64,000 bases of DNA, taken from Tridacna crocea. Taxonomy: Eukaryota > Mollusca > Bivalvia > Cardiida > Cardiidae. Location of the stretch: NCBI GenBank assembly GCA_943736015.1, contig OX031066.1:10854245-10918244 (forward strand), in the 5' to 3' direction. Positions 1 to 7,239 of the stretch are shown in pieces. The notes beneath the pieces are model-generated. The model made no database searches. It was not told the DNA's origin and was given only the letters and a program-made list of their open reading frames with translations. The position numbers were made by a program, and so were the translations under genes. Every line of letters begins with the position of its first letter. Within the stretch, counting starts at the first letter, position 1.

Positions 1-140
1 GTTTCTGCAACAGCAACCGCTTGCTTCTGAATTTTATTTTTTGGTGCAGCGGTTAAACATAACATTGACTTTTGACTCGCACGGTCACCAAAACTGACCC
101 TGGTATGAAAACAGGGAAATGTTTCATTTACCTTTCTTGG
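1..140 (+). repeat. Spacer sub-repeat 0 (most diverged)
   Basis: Keeps only the leading hairpin-like element, GCAA...TTGC around positions 8-24 (the B and C copies keep it less well). A small hairpin GGTCA/TGACC lies at about 82-98. It lacks the CGTAAC pair seen in sub-repeats A-E. Assignment to the sub-repeat family is tentative. Confidence 0.45.
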
Positions 141-292
141 ATTTGTGCAACAGGTATCAATTGCCTCCAAAAGTGTCTAAGTTGATTTTACGATTTCATG
201 CGCAGCACGTAACCGTCTCATATGGGTGAGATGGTCATCGCAACCGAATCATTGGCCCTAGTGAGAAAAAATGAAAAAAGAAAAATCCCCAT
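141..292 (+). repeat. Spacer sub-repeat A (152 bp)
   Basis: Starts at ATTTGTGCAACAGG, shared in position and sequence with the starts of B, C, D and F. It carries a diverged motif pair, CGTAACC near 208 and CGCAACC near 239, 31 bp apart, and ends in an A-rich stretch like the other sub-repeats. Confidence 0.7.
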
Positions 293-464
293 ATTTGACT
301 TGAGAAACAGGTGTCGTCTGCTATGAAATGTCCCGTAAGTCGATTTTTTCATGTTTTCGCGGATACGTAACTGGCACCTACGAGACAGTAGTCAGCGTAA
401 ATGGATTTGTTGTCATGGTATAAAGAGATTGGAGGAAAAAAAAAATAGAAAATTTGTTCCCTAT
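293..464 (+). repeat. Spacer sub-repeat B (172 bp)
   Basis: Nearly identical to sub-repeat C, so B and C come from the most recent internal duplication. It carries CGTAACTGG and CGTAAATGG starting 30 bp apart. AGGTGTC and GGCACCT can pair to close an imperfect hairpin of about 70 nt. It ends in the A9/A10 run that helps separate type B from type A units. Confidence 0.85.
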
Positions 465-639
465 ATTTGACTTAAGAAACAGGTGTCGTTTGCTATGAAA
501 TGTCCCGTAAGTCGATTTTTCATGTTTTTGCGGATACGTAACTGGCACCTACGAGAAAGTAGTCAACGTAAATGGGTTTGTTGTCACGTACGATATAAGA
601 GATTGGAGAAAAAAAATAATAAAGAATTCAGTTCTCTTT
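465..639 (+). repeat. Spacer sub-repeat C (175 bp)
   Basis: Closest relative is sub-repeat B. It has the same 30-bp-spaced CGTAAC/CGTAAA pair and the same AGGTGTC/GGCACCT closing stem. Two A/B diagnostic sites fall here: GTCGTTTGC versus GTCGTCTGC, and GATATAAGAG versus GATATAAAGAG. An AATAAA lies at 618-623 near its end. Confidence 0.85.
618..623 (+). promoter_or_regulatory. AATAAA, possible polyadenylation signal
   Basis: AATAAA followed by a T/C-rich stretch at 630-643, about 840 nt downstream of the start predicted in a preceding unit. It could end a longer primary transcript. It also lies in an A-rich tract where the hexamer can arise by chance. Confidence 0.25.
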
Positions 640-822
640 CTTTGACTTATGCAACAGGAAGCAGTTGCTACTGAAAAGAGTCTTCATGTCTTTTTTTAGC
701 CACTTATCACATCATTTTCTGGTGTTCTCGCATGTGCGTAACTGGCACGTATGAAACAGTAGTCAACGTAACTGGGTTTCTTGTTGCGGTTTGAAGATAT
801 CAGAAAAATTATGCTTCAGTTC
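640..822 (+). repeat. Spacer sub-repeat D (~183 bp)
   Basis: Begins with TTTGACTTATGCAACAGG. A short hairpin, GCAAC/GTTGC, spans about 651-668. It holds two full CGTAACTGG motifs 30 bp apart and a T7-AGCCAC pyrimidine block. Confidence 0.8.
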
Positions 823-985
823 CTTGCTACTGAAAGAGTTTTCAGTCTTTTTTTAGCCACTTGTCACATTGTTTTCTGTGCTTTTTGCATGTGCGTAACT
901 GGCACGTATGAGATGGTAATCAACGTAACTGGGTTTCTTGTCGTGGTTTAAAGCGATTAGAAAAAATAGCATTTCAGTTCCCTTT
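823..985 (+). repeat. Spacer sub-repeat E (~163 bp)
   Basis: Related to D but missing about 24 bp at its start: the TTTGACTTATGCAACAGGAA segment is absent and the copy resumes at TTGCTACTG. A perfect 7-bp stem ACTGAAA/TTTCAGT with a 4-nt loop lies at about 829-846. Two CGTAACTGG motifs sit 30 bp apart. Confidence 0.8.
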
Positions 986-1110
986 GTTTGATTTAGGCAA
1001 TAGGAAACAATTGCTACAGAAAGAGTTTTCAGTCTCTTTTTTAGCAACTTCTCACAATTAATTTCTGTGTGTTTTTTTCACACTGTACATTGATCATTTT
1101 GGCTTATATG
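986..1110 (+). repeat. Spacer sub-repeat F (truncated, ~125 bp)
   Basis: Starts TTTGATTTA(G/T)GCAATAGG; the G/T is an A/B diagnostic site. It keeps the GCAAT...ATTGC element and the pyrimidine-AGCAAC block but loses the CGTAAC pair, fading into unique sequence near 1110. Confidence 0.65.
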
Positions 1111-1193
1111 AATTTGATGTGGCCCAAATCAGGAAATCCAATTAAAGGGTAAAGAGGGGAATCAAGGGTTTACTTTAAGGGAAGTAACTCTTG

Positions 1194-1236
1194 CAAGGGG
1201 CTTGAAAAGACCAAAACAAGGTCTTCTGCCACCTTG
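1194..1236 (+). other. 43-nt imperfect hairpin upstream of promoter
   Basis: Stems CAAGG/CCTTG, GGC/GCC (one A bulged) and AAGACC/GGTCTT nest around a 7-nt AAAACAA loop, with an internal loop TTGAA/CT. About 14 pairs in total. It is shorter and less regular than the stem-loop at 1657-1727 and lies upstream of the predicted start, so it may be a DNA-level or chance structure. Confidence 0.4.
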
Positions 1237-1285
1237 TTTTCTTTAATTTTGGCCCTTTTTCAGTGAAATCTGGCATGTGTGGATG

Positions 1286-1317
1286 GTGCATGCCTGGCAG
1301 TTTGCCAAGGACTGCAC
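1286..1317 (+). other. 32-nt imperfect hairpin upstream of promoter
   Basis: GTGCA/TGCAC, CCT/AGG and GGCA/TGCC stems with a TG/AC internal loop, one bulged A and a GTT loop. Two array variants hit its stems without compensation: GGTGCATG to GGTGTATG in copies 6 and 8, and AAGGACTG to AAGAACTG in B2 units. The structure is therefore probably not under strong selection. Confidence 0.35.
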
Positions 1318-1415
1318 AGCAGCCTTTAAAAAAGACTTTAAATCCACTTTTATGCCGTTTTTTGTTCACTGTTTTCTATCGATTTATATTAGGGCACCAT
1401 TTTGTTTGGCTGACT

Positions 1416-1598
1416 GGGCCCATTTTGATTTCTCAAAGCCTCTCTGACTGGCAGACCGGGCCCATTTTTGAATTTCTCACAGCCTCTCTGATTGGCTGTT
1501 GGCACCCATTCTGATTTCCTAAAAGCTTCTGTGATTGGATAATTTCACAGAGGGATGAGATTTGATTGGATGATTGGGAGGGGGGGGTATATATTTAT
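1416..1598 (+). promoter_or_regulatory. CCAAT/TATA promoter, unit 1 (G8)
   Basis: Three direct repeats (1416-1457, 1458-1500, 1501-1550), each starting GGGCCC or GGCACCC and followed by ATTTTGATTT-like and CTCTCTGA-like blocks, lead into the core promoter. ATTGG, the inverse of CCAAT, occurs at 1491-1495, 1534-1538, 1565-1569 and 1574-1578; a degraded GACTGG sits in the first repeat. A G8 run separates the last box from TATATATTTAT at 1588-1598. Clustered CCAAT boxes 10-100 bp upstream of a TATA box are the classic arrangement of strong NF-Y-driven RNA polymerase II promoters. GGCACCATTTTG just upstream (GGCGCCATTTTG in most other units) resembles a YY1 site. The factors are inferred from motifs only. 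Confidence 0.75.
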
Positions 1599-1616
1599 CC
1601 TTATTGACCCCTTACC

Positions 1617-1617
1617 A
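1617..1617 (+). promoter_or_regulatory. Predicted transcription start
   Basis: This A lies 29 nt downstream of the first T of the TATA box in a CCATAC context close to the initiator consensus. No other start candidate fits the TATA spacing better. The exact base is uncertain by a few nucleotides. Confidence 0.5.
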
Positions 1618-1656
1618 TACAATGACGCCTTTTAACACCCCTAAAAGAGAAGACTT

Positions 1657-1727
1657 TGGAAAATAATCTGAGAAAAGGAGACAATGCAGGTTACCAGCAT
1701 TTTCTCCTTTTCCCACAATGTTTTCTA
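1657..1727 (+). ncRNA. 71-nt pre-microRNA-like stem-loop, copy 1
   Basis: Positions 1657-1687 pair with 1697-1727 across a 9-nt loop (1688-1696, AGGTTACCA). Of 31 opposed positions, 25 are Watson-Crick and 2 are G-U (1658/1726, 1664/1720). Four are single mismatches (1666/1718, 1668/1716, 1671/1713, 1682/1702), and there are no bulges. The strongest block is 1672-1681 with 1703-1712. Length, symmetric mismatches and small loop match animal microRNA precursors. An arm pair of 1668-1689 and 1697-1718 gives 22-nt products with 2-nt 3' overhangs at both ends. The helix starts about 40 nt after the predicted start. The minus strand folds less well because the G-U pairs become A-C. I do not recognise the mature sequence, and the AAGUGC seed of miR-430/427 is absent. 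A short structured RNA of another class, or a hairpin siRNA source, remains possible. Confidence 0.6.
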
Positions 1728-1731
1728 CCCT

Positions 1732-1749
1732 ATCAAAGAAAATTTTGAT
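1732..1749 (+). other. Small AT-rich hairpin after the main stem-loop
   Basis: ATCAAA pairs with TTTGAT around a 6-nt GAAAAT loop, 4 nt beyond the main stem-loop. It is followed by T-rich sequence. It might aid 3' end formation, but a 6-bp AT-rich stem is weak evidence. Confidence 0.25.
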
Positions 1750-1789
1750 TATTAGTTATTCTTACATCTTATTGTATCTTTATGGCCTA

Positions 1790-1796
1790 TTTTTTT
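1790..1796 (+). terminator. T7 tract, possible terminator (also 1821-1827)
   Basis: Runs of seven T occur about 174 and 205 nt downstream of the predicted start. T4 or longer terminates RNA polymerase III, so a discrete transcript of about 175-210 nt would result if that polymerase were used. The CCAAT-rich promoter argues for polymerase II instead, and similar T-runs occur in the spacer. Confidence 0.25.
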
Positions 1797-3253
1797 AATT
1801 CTTCAAACGAAAACGAGATCTTTTTTTCATCGGAAAAAGTTTCTGCAACAGCAACCGCTTGCTTCTGAATTTTATTTTTTGGTGCAGCGGTTAAACATAA
1901 CATTGACTTTTGACTCGCACGGTCACCAAAACTGACCCTGGTATGAAAACAGGGAAATGTTTCATTTACCTTTCTTGGATTTGTGCAACAGGTATCAATT
2001 GCCTCCAAAAGTGTCTAAGTTGATTTTACGATTTCATGCGCAGCACGTAACCGTCTCATATGGGTGAGATGGTCATCGCAACCGAATCATTGGCCCTAGT
2101 GAGAAAAAATGAAAAAAGAAAAATCCCCATATTTGACTTGAGAAACAGGTGTCGTCTGCTATGAAATGTCCCGTAAGTCGATTTTTTCATGTTTTCGCGG
2201 ATACGTAACTGGCACCTACGAGACAGTAGTCAGCGTAAATGGATTTGTTGTCATGGTATAAAGAGATTGGAGGAAAAAAAAATAGAAAATTTGTTCTCTA
2301 TATTTGACTTAAGAAACAGGTGTCGTCTGCTATGAAATGTCCCGTAAGTCGATTTTTCATGTTTTTGCGGATACGTAACTGGCACCTACGAGAAAGTAGT
2401 CAACGTAAATGGGTTTGTTGTCACGTACGATATAAAGAGATTGGAGAAAAAAAATAATAAAGAATTCAGTTCTCTTTCTTTGACTTATGCAACAGGAAGC
2501 AGTTGCTACTGAAAAGAGTCTTCATGTCTTTTTTTAGCCACTTATCACATCATTTTCTGGTGTTCTCGCATGTGCGTAACTGGCACGTATGAAACAGTAG
2601 TCAACGTAACTGGGTTTCTTGTTGCGGTTTGAAGATATCAGAAAAATTATGCTTCAGTTCCTTGCTACTGAAAGAGTTTTCAGTCTTTTTTTAGCCACTT
2701 GTCACATTGTTTTCTGTGCTTTTTGCATGTGCGTAACTGGCACGTATGAGATGGTAATCAACGTAACTGGGTTTCTTGTCGTGGTTTAAAGCGATTAGAA
2801 AAAATAGCATTTCAGTTCCCTTTGTTTGATTTATGCAATAGGAAACAATTGCTACAGAAAGAGTTTTCAGTCTCTTTTTTAGCAACTTCTCACAATTAAT
2901 TTCTGTGTGTTTTTTTCACACTGTACATTGATCATTTTGGCTTATATGAATTTGATGTGGCCAAAATCAGGAAATCCAATTAAAGGGTAAAGAGGGGAAT
3001 CAAGGGTTTACTTTAAGGGAAGTAACTCTTGCAAGGGGCTTGAAAAGACCAAAACAAGGTCTTCTGCCACCTTGTTTTCTTTAATTTTGGCCCTTTTTCA
3101 GTGAAATCTGGCATGTGTGGATGGTGCATGCCTGGCAGTTTGCCAAGGACTGCACAGCAGCCTTTAAAAAAGACTTTAAATCCACTTTTATGCCGTTTTT
3201 TGTTCACTGTTTTCTATCGATTTATATTAGGGCGCCATTTTGTTTGGCTGACT

Positions 3254-3435
3254 GGGCCCATTTTGATTTCTCAAAGCCTCTCTGACTGGCAGACCGGGCC
3301 CATTTTTGAATTTCTCACAGCCTCTCTGATTGGCTGTTGGCACCCATTCTGATTTCCTAAAAGCTTCTGTGATTGGATAATTTCACAGAGGGATGAGATT
3401 TGATTGGATGATTGGGAGGGGGGGTATATATTTAT
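3254..3435 (+). promoter_or_regulatory. CCAAT/TATA promoter, unit 2 (G7)
   Basis: Four ATTGG boxes and TATATATTTAT are intact; one G fewer than unit 1. Confidence 0.75.
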
Positions 3436-3493
3436 CCTTATTGACCCCTTACCATACAATGACGCCTTTTAACACCCCTAAAAGAGAAGACTT

Positions 3494-3564
3494 TGGAAAA
3501 TAATCTGAGAAAAGGAGACAATGCAGGTTACCAGCATTTTCTCCTTTTCCCACAATGTTTTCTA
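3494..3564 (+). ncRNA. Pre-microRNA-like stem-loop, copy 2
   Basis: Reads as identical to copy 1; starts 69 nt after the TATA box start. Confidence 0.6.
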
Positions 3565-5090
3565 CCCTATCAAAGAAAATTTTGATTATTAGTTATTCTT
3601 ACATCTTATTGTATCTTTATGGCCTATTTTTTTAATTCTTCAAACGAAAACGAGATCTTTTTTTCATCGGAAAAAGTTTCTGCAACAGCAACCGCTTGCT
3701 TCTGAATTTTATTTTTTGGTGCAGCGGTTAAACATAACATTGACTTTTGACTCGCACGGTCACCAAAACTGACCCTGGTATGAAAACAGGGAAATGTTTC
3801 ATTTACCTTTCTTGGATTTGTGCAACAGGTATCAATTGCCTCCAAAAGTGTCTAAGTTGATTTTACGATTTCATGCGCAGCACGTAACCGTCTCATATGG
3901 GTGAGATGGTCATCGCAACCGAATCATTGGCCCTAGTGAGAAAAAATGAAAAAAGAAAAATCCCCATATTTGACTTGAGAAACAGGTGTCGTCTGCTATG
4001 AAATGTCCCGTAAGTCGATTTTTTCATGTTTTCGCGGATACGTAACTGGCACCTACGAGACAGTAGTCAGCGTAAATGGATTTGTTGTCATGGTATAAAG
4101 AGATTGGAGGAAAAAAAAAATAGAAAATTTGTTCCCTATATTTGACTTAAGAAACAGGTGTCGTTTGCTATGAAATGTCCCGTAAGTCGATTTTTCATGT
4201 TTTTGCGGATACGTAACTGGCACCTACGAGAAAGTAGTCAACGTAAATGGGTTTGTTGTCACGTACGATATAAGAGATTGGAGAAAAAAAATAATAAAGA
4301 ATTCAGTTCTCTTTCTTTGACTTATGCAACAGGAAGCAGTTGCTACTGAAAAGAGTCTTCATGTCTTTTTTTAGCCACTTATCACATCATTTTCTGGTGT
4401 TCTCGCATGTGCGTAACTGGCACGTATGAAACAGTAGTCAACGTAACTGGGTTTCTTGTTGCGGTTTGAAGATATCAGAAAAATTATGCTTCAGTTCCTT
4501 GCTACTGAAAGAGTTTTCAGTCTTTTTTTAGCCACTTGTCACATTGTTTTCTGTGCTTTTTGCATGTGCGTAACTGGCACGTATGAGATGGTAATCAACG
4601 TAACTGGGTTTCTTGTCGTGGTTTAAAGCGATTAGAAAAAATAGCATTTCAGTTCCCTTTGTTTGATTTAGGCAATAGGAAACAATTGCTACAGAAAGAG
4701 TTTTCAGTCTCTTTTTTAGCAACTTCTCACAATTAATTTCTGTGTGTTTTTTTCACACTGTACATTGATCATTTTGGCTTATATGAATTTGATGTGGCCC
4801 AAATCAGGAAATCCAATTAAAGGGTAAAGAGGGGAATCAAGGGTTTACTTTAAGGGAAGTAACTCTTGCAAGGGGCTTGAAAAGACCAAAACAAGGTCTT
4901 CTGCCACCTTGTTTTCTTTAATTTTGGCCCTTTTTCAGTGAAATCTGGCATGTGTGGATGGTGCATGCCTGGCAGTTTGCCAAGGACTGCACAGCAGCCT
5001 TTAAAAAAGACTTTAAATCCACTTTTATGCCGTTTTTTGTTCACTGTTTTCTATCGATTTATATTAGGGCACCATTTTGTTTGGCTGACT

Positions 5091-5273
5091 GGGCCCATTT
5101 TGATTTCTCAAAGCCTCTCTGACTGGCAGACCGGGCCCATTTTTGAATTTCTCACAGCCTCTCTGATTGGCTGTTGGCACCCATTCTGATTTCCTAAAAG
5201 CTTCTGTGATTGGATAATTTCACAGAGGGATGAGATTTGATTGGATGATTGGGAGGGGGGGGTATATATTTAT
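5091..5273 (+). promoter_or_regulatory. CCAAT/TATA promoter, unit 3 (G8)
   Basis: Same element order as unit 1. Confidence 0.75.
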
Positions 5274-5331
5274 CCTTATTGACCCCTTACCATACAATGA
5301 CGCCTTTTAACACCCCTAAAAGAGAAGACTT

Positions 5332-5402
5332 TGGAAAATAATCTGAGAAAAGGAGACAATGCAGGTTACCAGCATTTTCTCCTTTTCCCACAATGTTTTC
5401 TA
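5332..5402 (+). ncRNA. Pre-microRNA-like stem-loop, copy 3
   Basis: Reads as identical to copy 1. Confidence 0.6.
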
Positions 5403-6928
5403 CCCTATCAAAGAAAATTTTGATTATTAGTTATTCTTACATCTTATTGTATCTTTATGGCCTATTTTTTTAATTCTTCAAACGAAAACGAGATCTTTTT
5501 TTCATCGGAAAAAGTTTCTGCAACAGCAACCGCTTGCTTCTGAATTTTATTTTTTGGTGCAGCGGTTAAACATAACATTGACTTTTGACTCGCACGGTCA
5601 CCAAAACTGACCCTGGTATGAAAACAGGGAAATGTTTCATTTACCTTTCTTGGATTTGTGCAACAGGTATCAATTGCCTCCAAAAGTGTCTAAGTTGATT
5701 TTACGATTTCATGCGCAGCACGTAACCGTCTCATATGGGTGAGATGGTCATCGCAACCGAATCATTGGCCCTAGTGAGAAAAAATGAAAAAAGAAAAATC
5801 CCCATATTTGACTTGAGAAACAGGTGTCGTCTGCTATGAAATGTCCCGTAAGTCGATTTTTTCATGTTTTCGCGGATACGTAACTGGCACCTACGAGACA
5901 GTAGTCAGCGTAAATGGATTTGTTGTCATGGTATAAAGAGATTGGAGGAAAAAAAAATAGAAAATTTGTTCCCTATATTTGACTTAAGAAACAGGTGTCG
6001 TCTGCTATGAAATGTCCCGTAAGTCGATTTTTCATGTTTTTGCGGATACGTAACTGGCACCTACGAGAAAGTAGTCAACGTAAATGGGTTTGTTGTCACG
6101 TACGATATAAAGAGATTGGAGAAAAAAAATAATAAAGAATTCAGTTCTCTTTCTTTGACTTATGCAACAGGAAGCAGTTGCTACTGAAAAGAGTCTTCAT
6201 GTCTTTTTTTAGCCACTTATCACATCATTTTCTGGTGTTCTCGCATGTGCGTAACTGGCACGTATGAAACAGTAGTCAACGTAACTGGGTTTCTTGTTGC
6301 GGTTTGAAGATATCAGAAAAATTATGCTTCAGTTCCTTGCTACTGAAAGAGTTTTCAGTCTTTTTTTAGCCACTTGTCACATTGTTTTCTGTGCTTTTTG
6401 CATGTGCGTAACTGGCACGTATGAGATGGTAATCAACGTAACTGGGTTTCTTGTCGTGGTTTAAAGCGATTAGAAAAAATAGCATTTCAGTTCCCTTTGT
6501 TTGATTTATGCAATAGGAAACAATTGCTACAGAAAGAGTTTTCAGTCTCTTTTTTAGCAACTTCTCACAATTAATTTCTGTGTGTTTTTTTCACACTGTA
6601 CATTGATCATTTTGGCTTATATGAATTTGATGTGGCCCAAATCAGGAAATCCAATTAAAGGGTAAAGGGGGGAATCAAGGGTTTACTTTAAGGGGAGTAA
6701 CTCTTGCAAGGGGCTTGAAAAGACCAAAACAAGGTCTTCTGCCACCTTGTTTTCTTTAATTTTGGCCCTTTTTCAGTGAAATCTGGCATGTGTGGATGGT
6801 GCATGCCTGGCAGTTTGCCAAGGACTGCACAGCAGCCTTTAAAAAAGACTTTAAATCCACTTTTATGCCGTTTTTTGTTCACTGTTTTCTATCGATTTAT
6901 ATTAGGGCGCCATTTTGTTTGGCTGACT

Positions 6929-7110
6929 GGGCCCATTTTGATTTCTCAAAGCCTCTCTGACTGGCAGACCGGGCCCATTTTTGAATTTCTCACAGCCTCT
7001 CTGATTGGCTGTTGGCACCCATTCTGATTTCCTAAAAGCTTCTGTGATTGGATAATTTCACAGAGGGATGAGATTTGATTGGATGATTGGGAGGGGGGGT
7101 ATATATTTAT
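6929..7110 (+). promoter_or_regulatory. CCAAT/TATA promoter, unit 4 (G7)
   Basis: All four ATTGG boxes and TATA intact. Confidence 0.75.
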
Positions 7111-7168
7111 CCTTATTGACCCCTTACCATACAATGACGCCTTTTAACACCCCTAAAAGAGAAGACTT

Positions 7169-7239
7169 TGGAAAATAATCTGAGAAAAGGAGACAATGCA
7201 GGTTACCAGCATTTTCTCCTTTTCCCACAATGTTTTCTA
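7169..7239 (+). ncRNA. Pre-microRNA-like stem-loop, copy 4
   Basis: Reads as identical to copy 1. Confidence 0.6.

Larger units (their letters stand above)
1111..1390 (+). other. Unique inter-repeat stretch, no gene recognised
   Basis: This 280-bp part of each unit resembles neither the sub-repeats nor the promoter repeats. It contains two short imperfect hairpins (annotated separately) and otherwise nothing I can name. Overlapping short open frames occur on both strands. They have no recognisable domain and vary with the spacer, so I treat them as chance. Confidence 0.6.
1..1838 (+). repeat. Array unit 1 (type A, 1838 bp)
   Basis: Reference type A unit. Diagnostic sites: A10 run at 436-445, GTCGTTTGC near 485, GATATAAGAG near 592, TTAGGCAATA near 993, GGGCACCATT near 1392 and a G8 run before the TATA box. 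Types were defined by comparing these sites across all copies. Confidence 0.97.
1839..3675 (+). repeat. Array unit 2 (type B, 1837 bp)
   Basis: Reference type B: A9 run, GTCGTCTGC, GATATAAAGAG, TTATGCAATA, GGGCGCC, G7. Private changes: TTCTCTAT for TTCCCTAT near 2295 and GGCCAAAATC for GGCCCAAATC near 2963. It keeps AAGGACTGC, unlike B2. Confidence 0.97.
3676..5513 (+). repeat. Array unit 3 (type A, 1838 bp)
   Basis: All type A marks including GGGCACC and G8; no private change noticed relative to unit 1. Confidence 0.97.

Noticed and set aside
329-340. GTAAGT in sub-repeats B and C as a 5' splice site, with pyrimidine-AG blocks in D-F as acceptors
   Set aside because: The bases before GTAAGT are CCC rather than CAG, and T-rich AG blocks are frequent by chance in this AT-rich spacer. 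A spliced transcript is possible but not supported.
483-674. A plus-strand open frame of 63 codons in the spacer
   Set aside because: Present only in type A units because of a 1-nt length difference (GATATAAGAG); type B units break it. It lies in degenerate sub-repeats.
1263-1514. A plus-strand open frame of 83 codons running into the promoter repeats, overlapping a minus-strand frame of 64 codons
   Set aside because: It overlaps CCAAT boxes and lies upstream of the predicted start. Changes between copies are coding (His/Arg, Asp/Glu) without a sign of protein constraint.
1657-1727. A member of the miR-430/427 family
   Set aside because: Neither arm contains AAGUGC, and I saw no such seed elsewhere in the unit on either strand. 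Only the array organisation is similar.
1617-1838. An snRNA, 5S rRNA, tRNA or spliced-leader gene, all common in tandem arrays
   Set aside because: No match by eye to U1, U2, U4, U5, U6, U7, 5S or tRNA A/B boxes. GCTTGCTTC near 18 resembles the U6 start for only nine bases. No clear Sm site or donor site follows the leader.
1787-2008. A minus-strand open frame of 73 codons present in nearly every unit, crossing the unit boundary
   Set aside because: No recognisable domain; it runs against the promoter, is frameshifted in copy 16, takes missense changes (copies 10, 11, 21), and its recurrence only reflects the tandem repeat.
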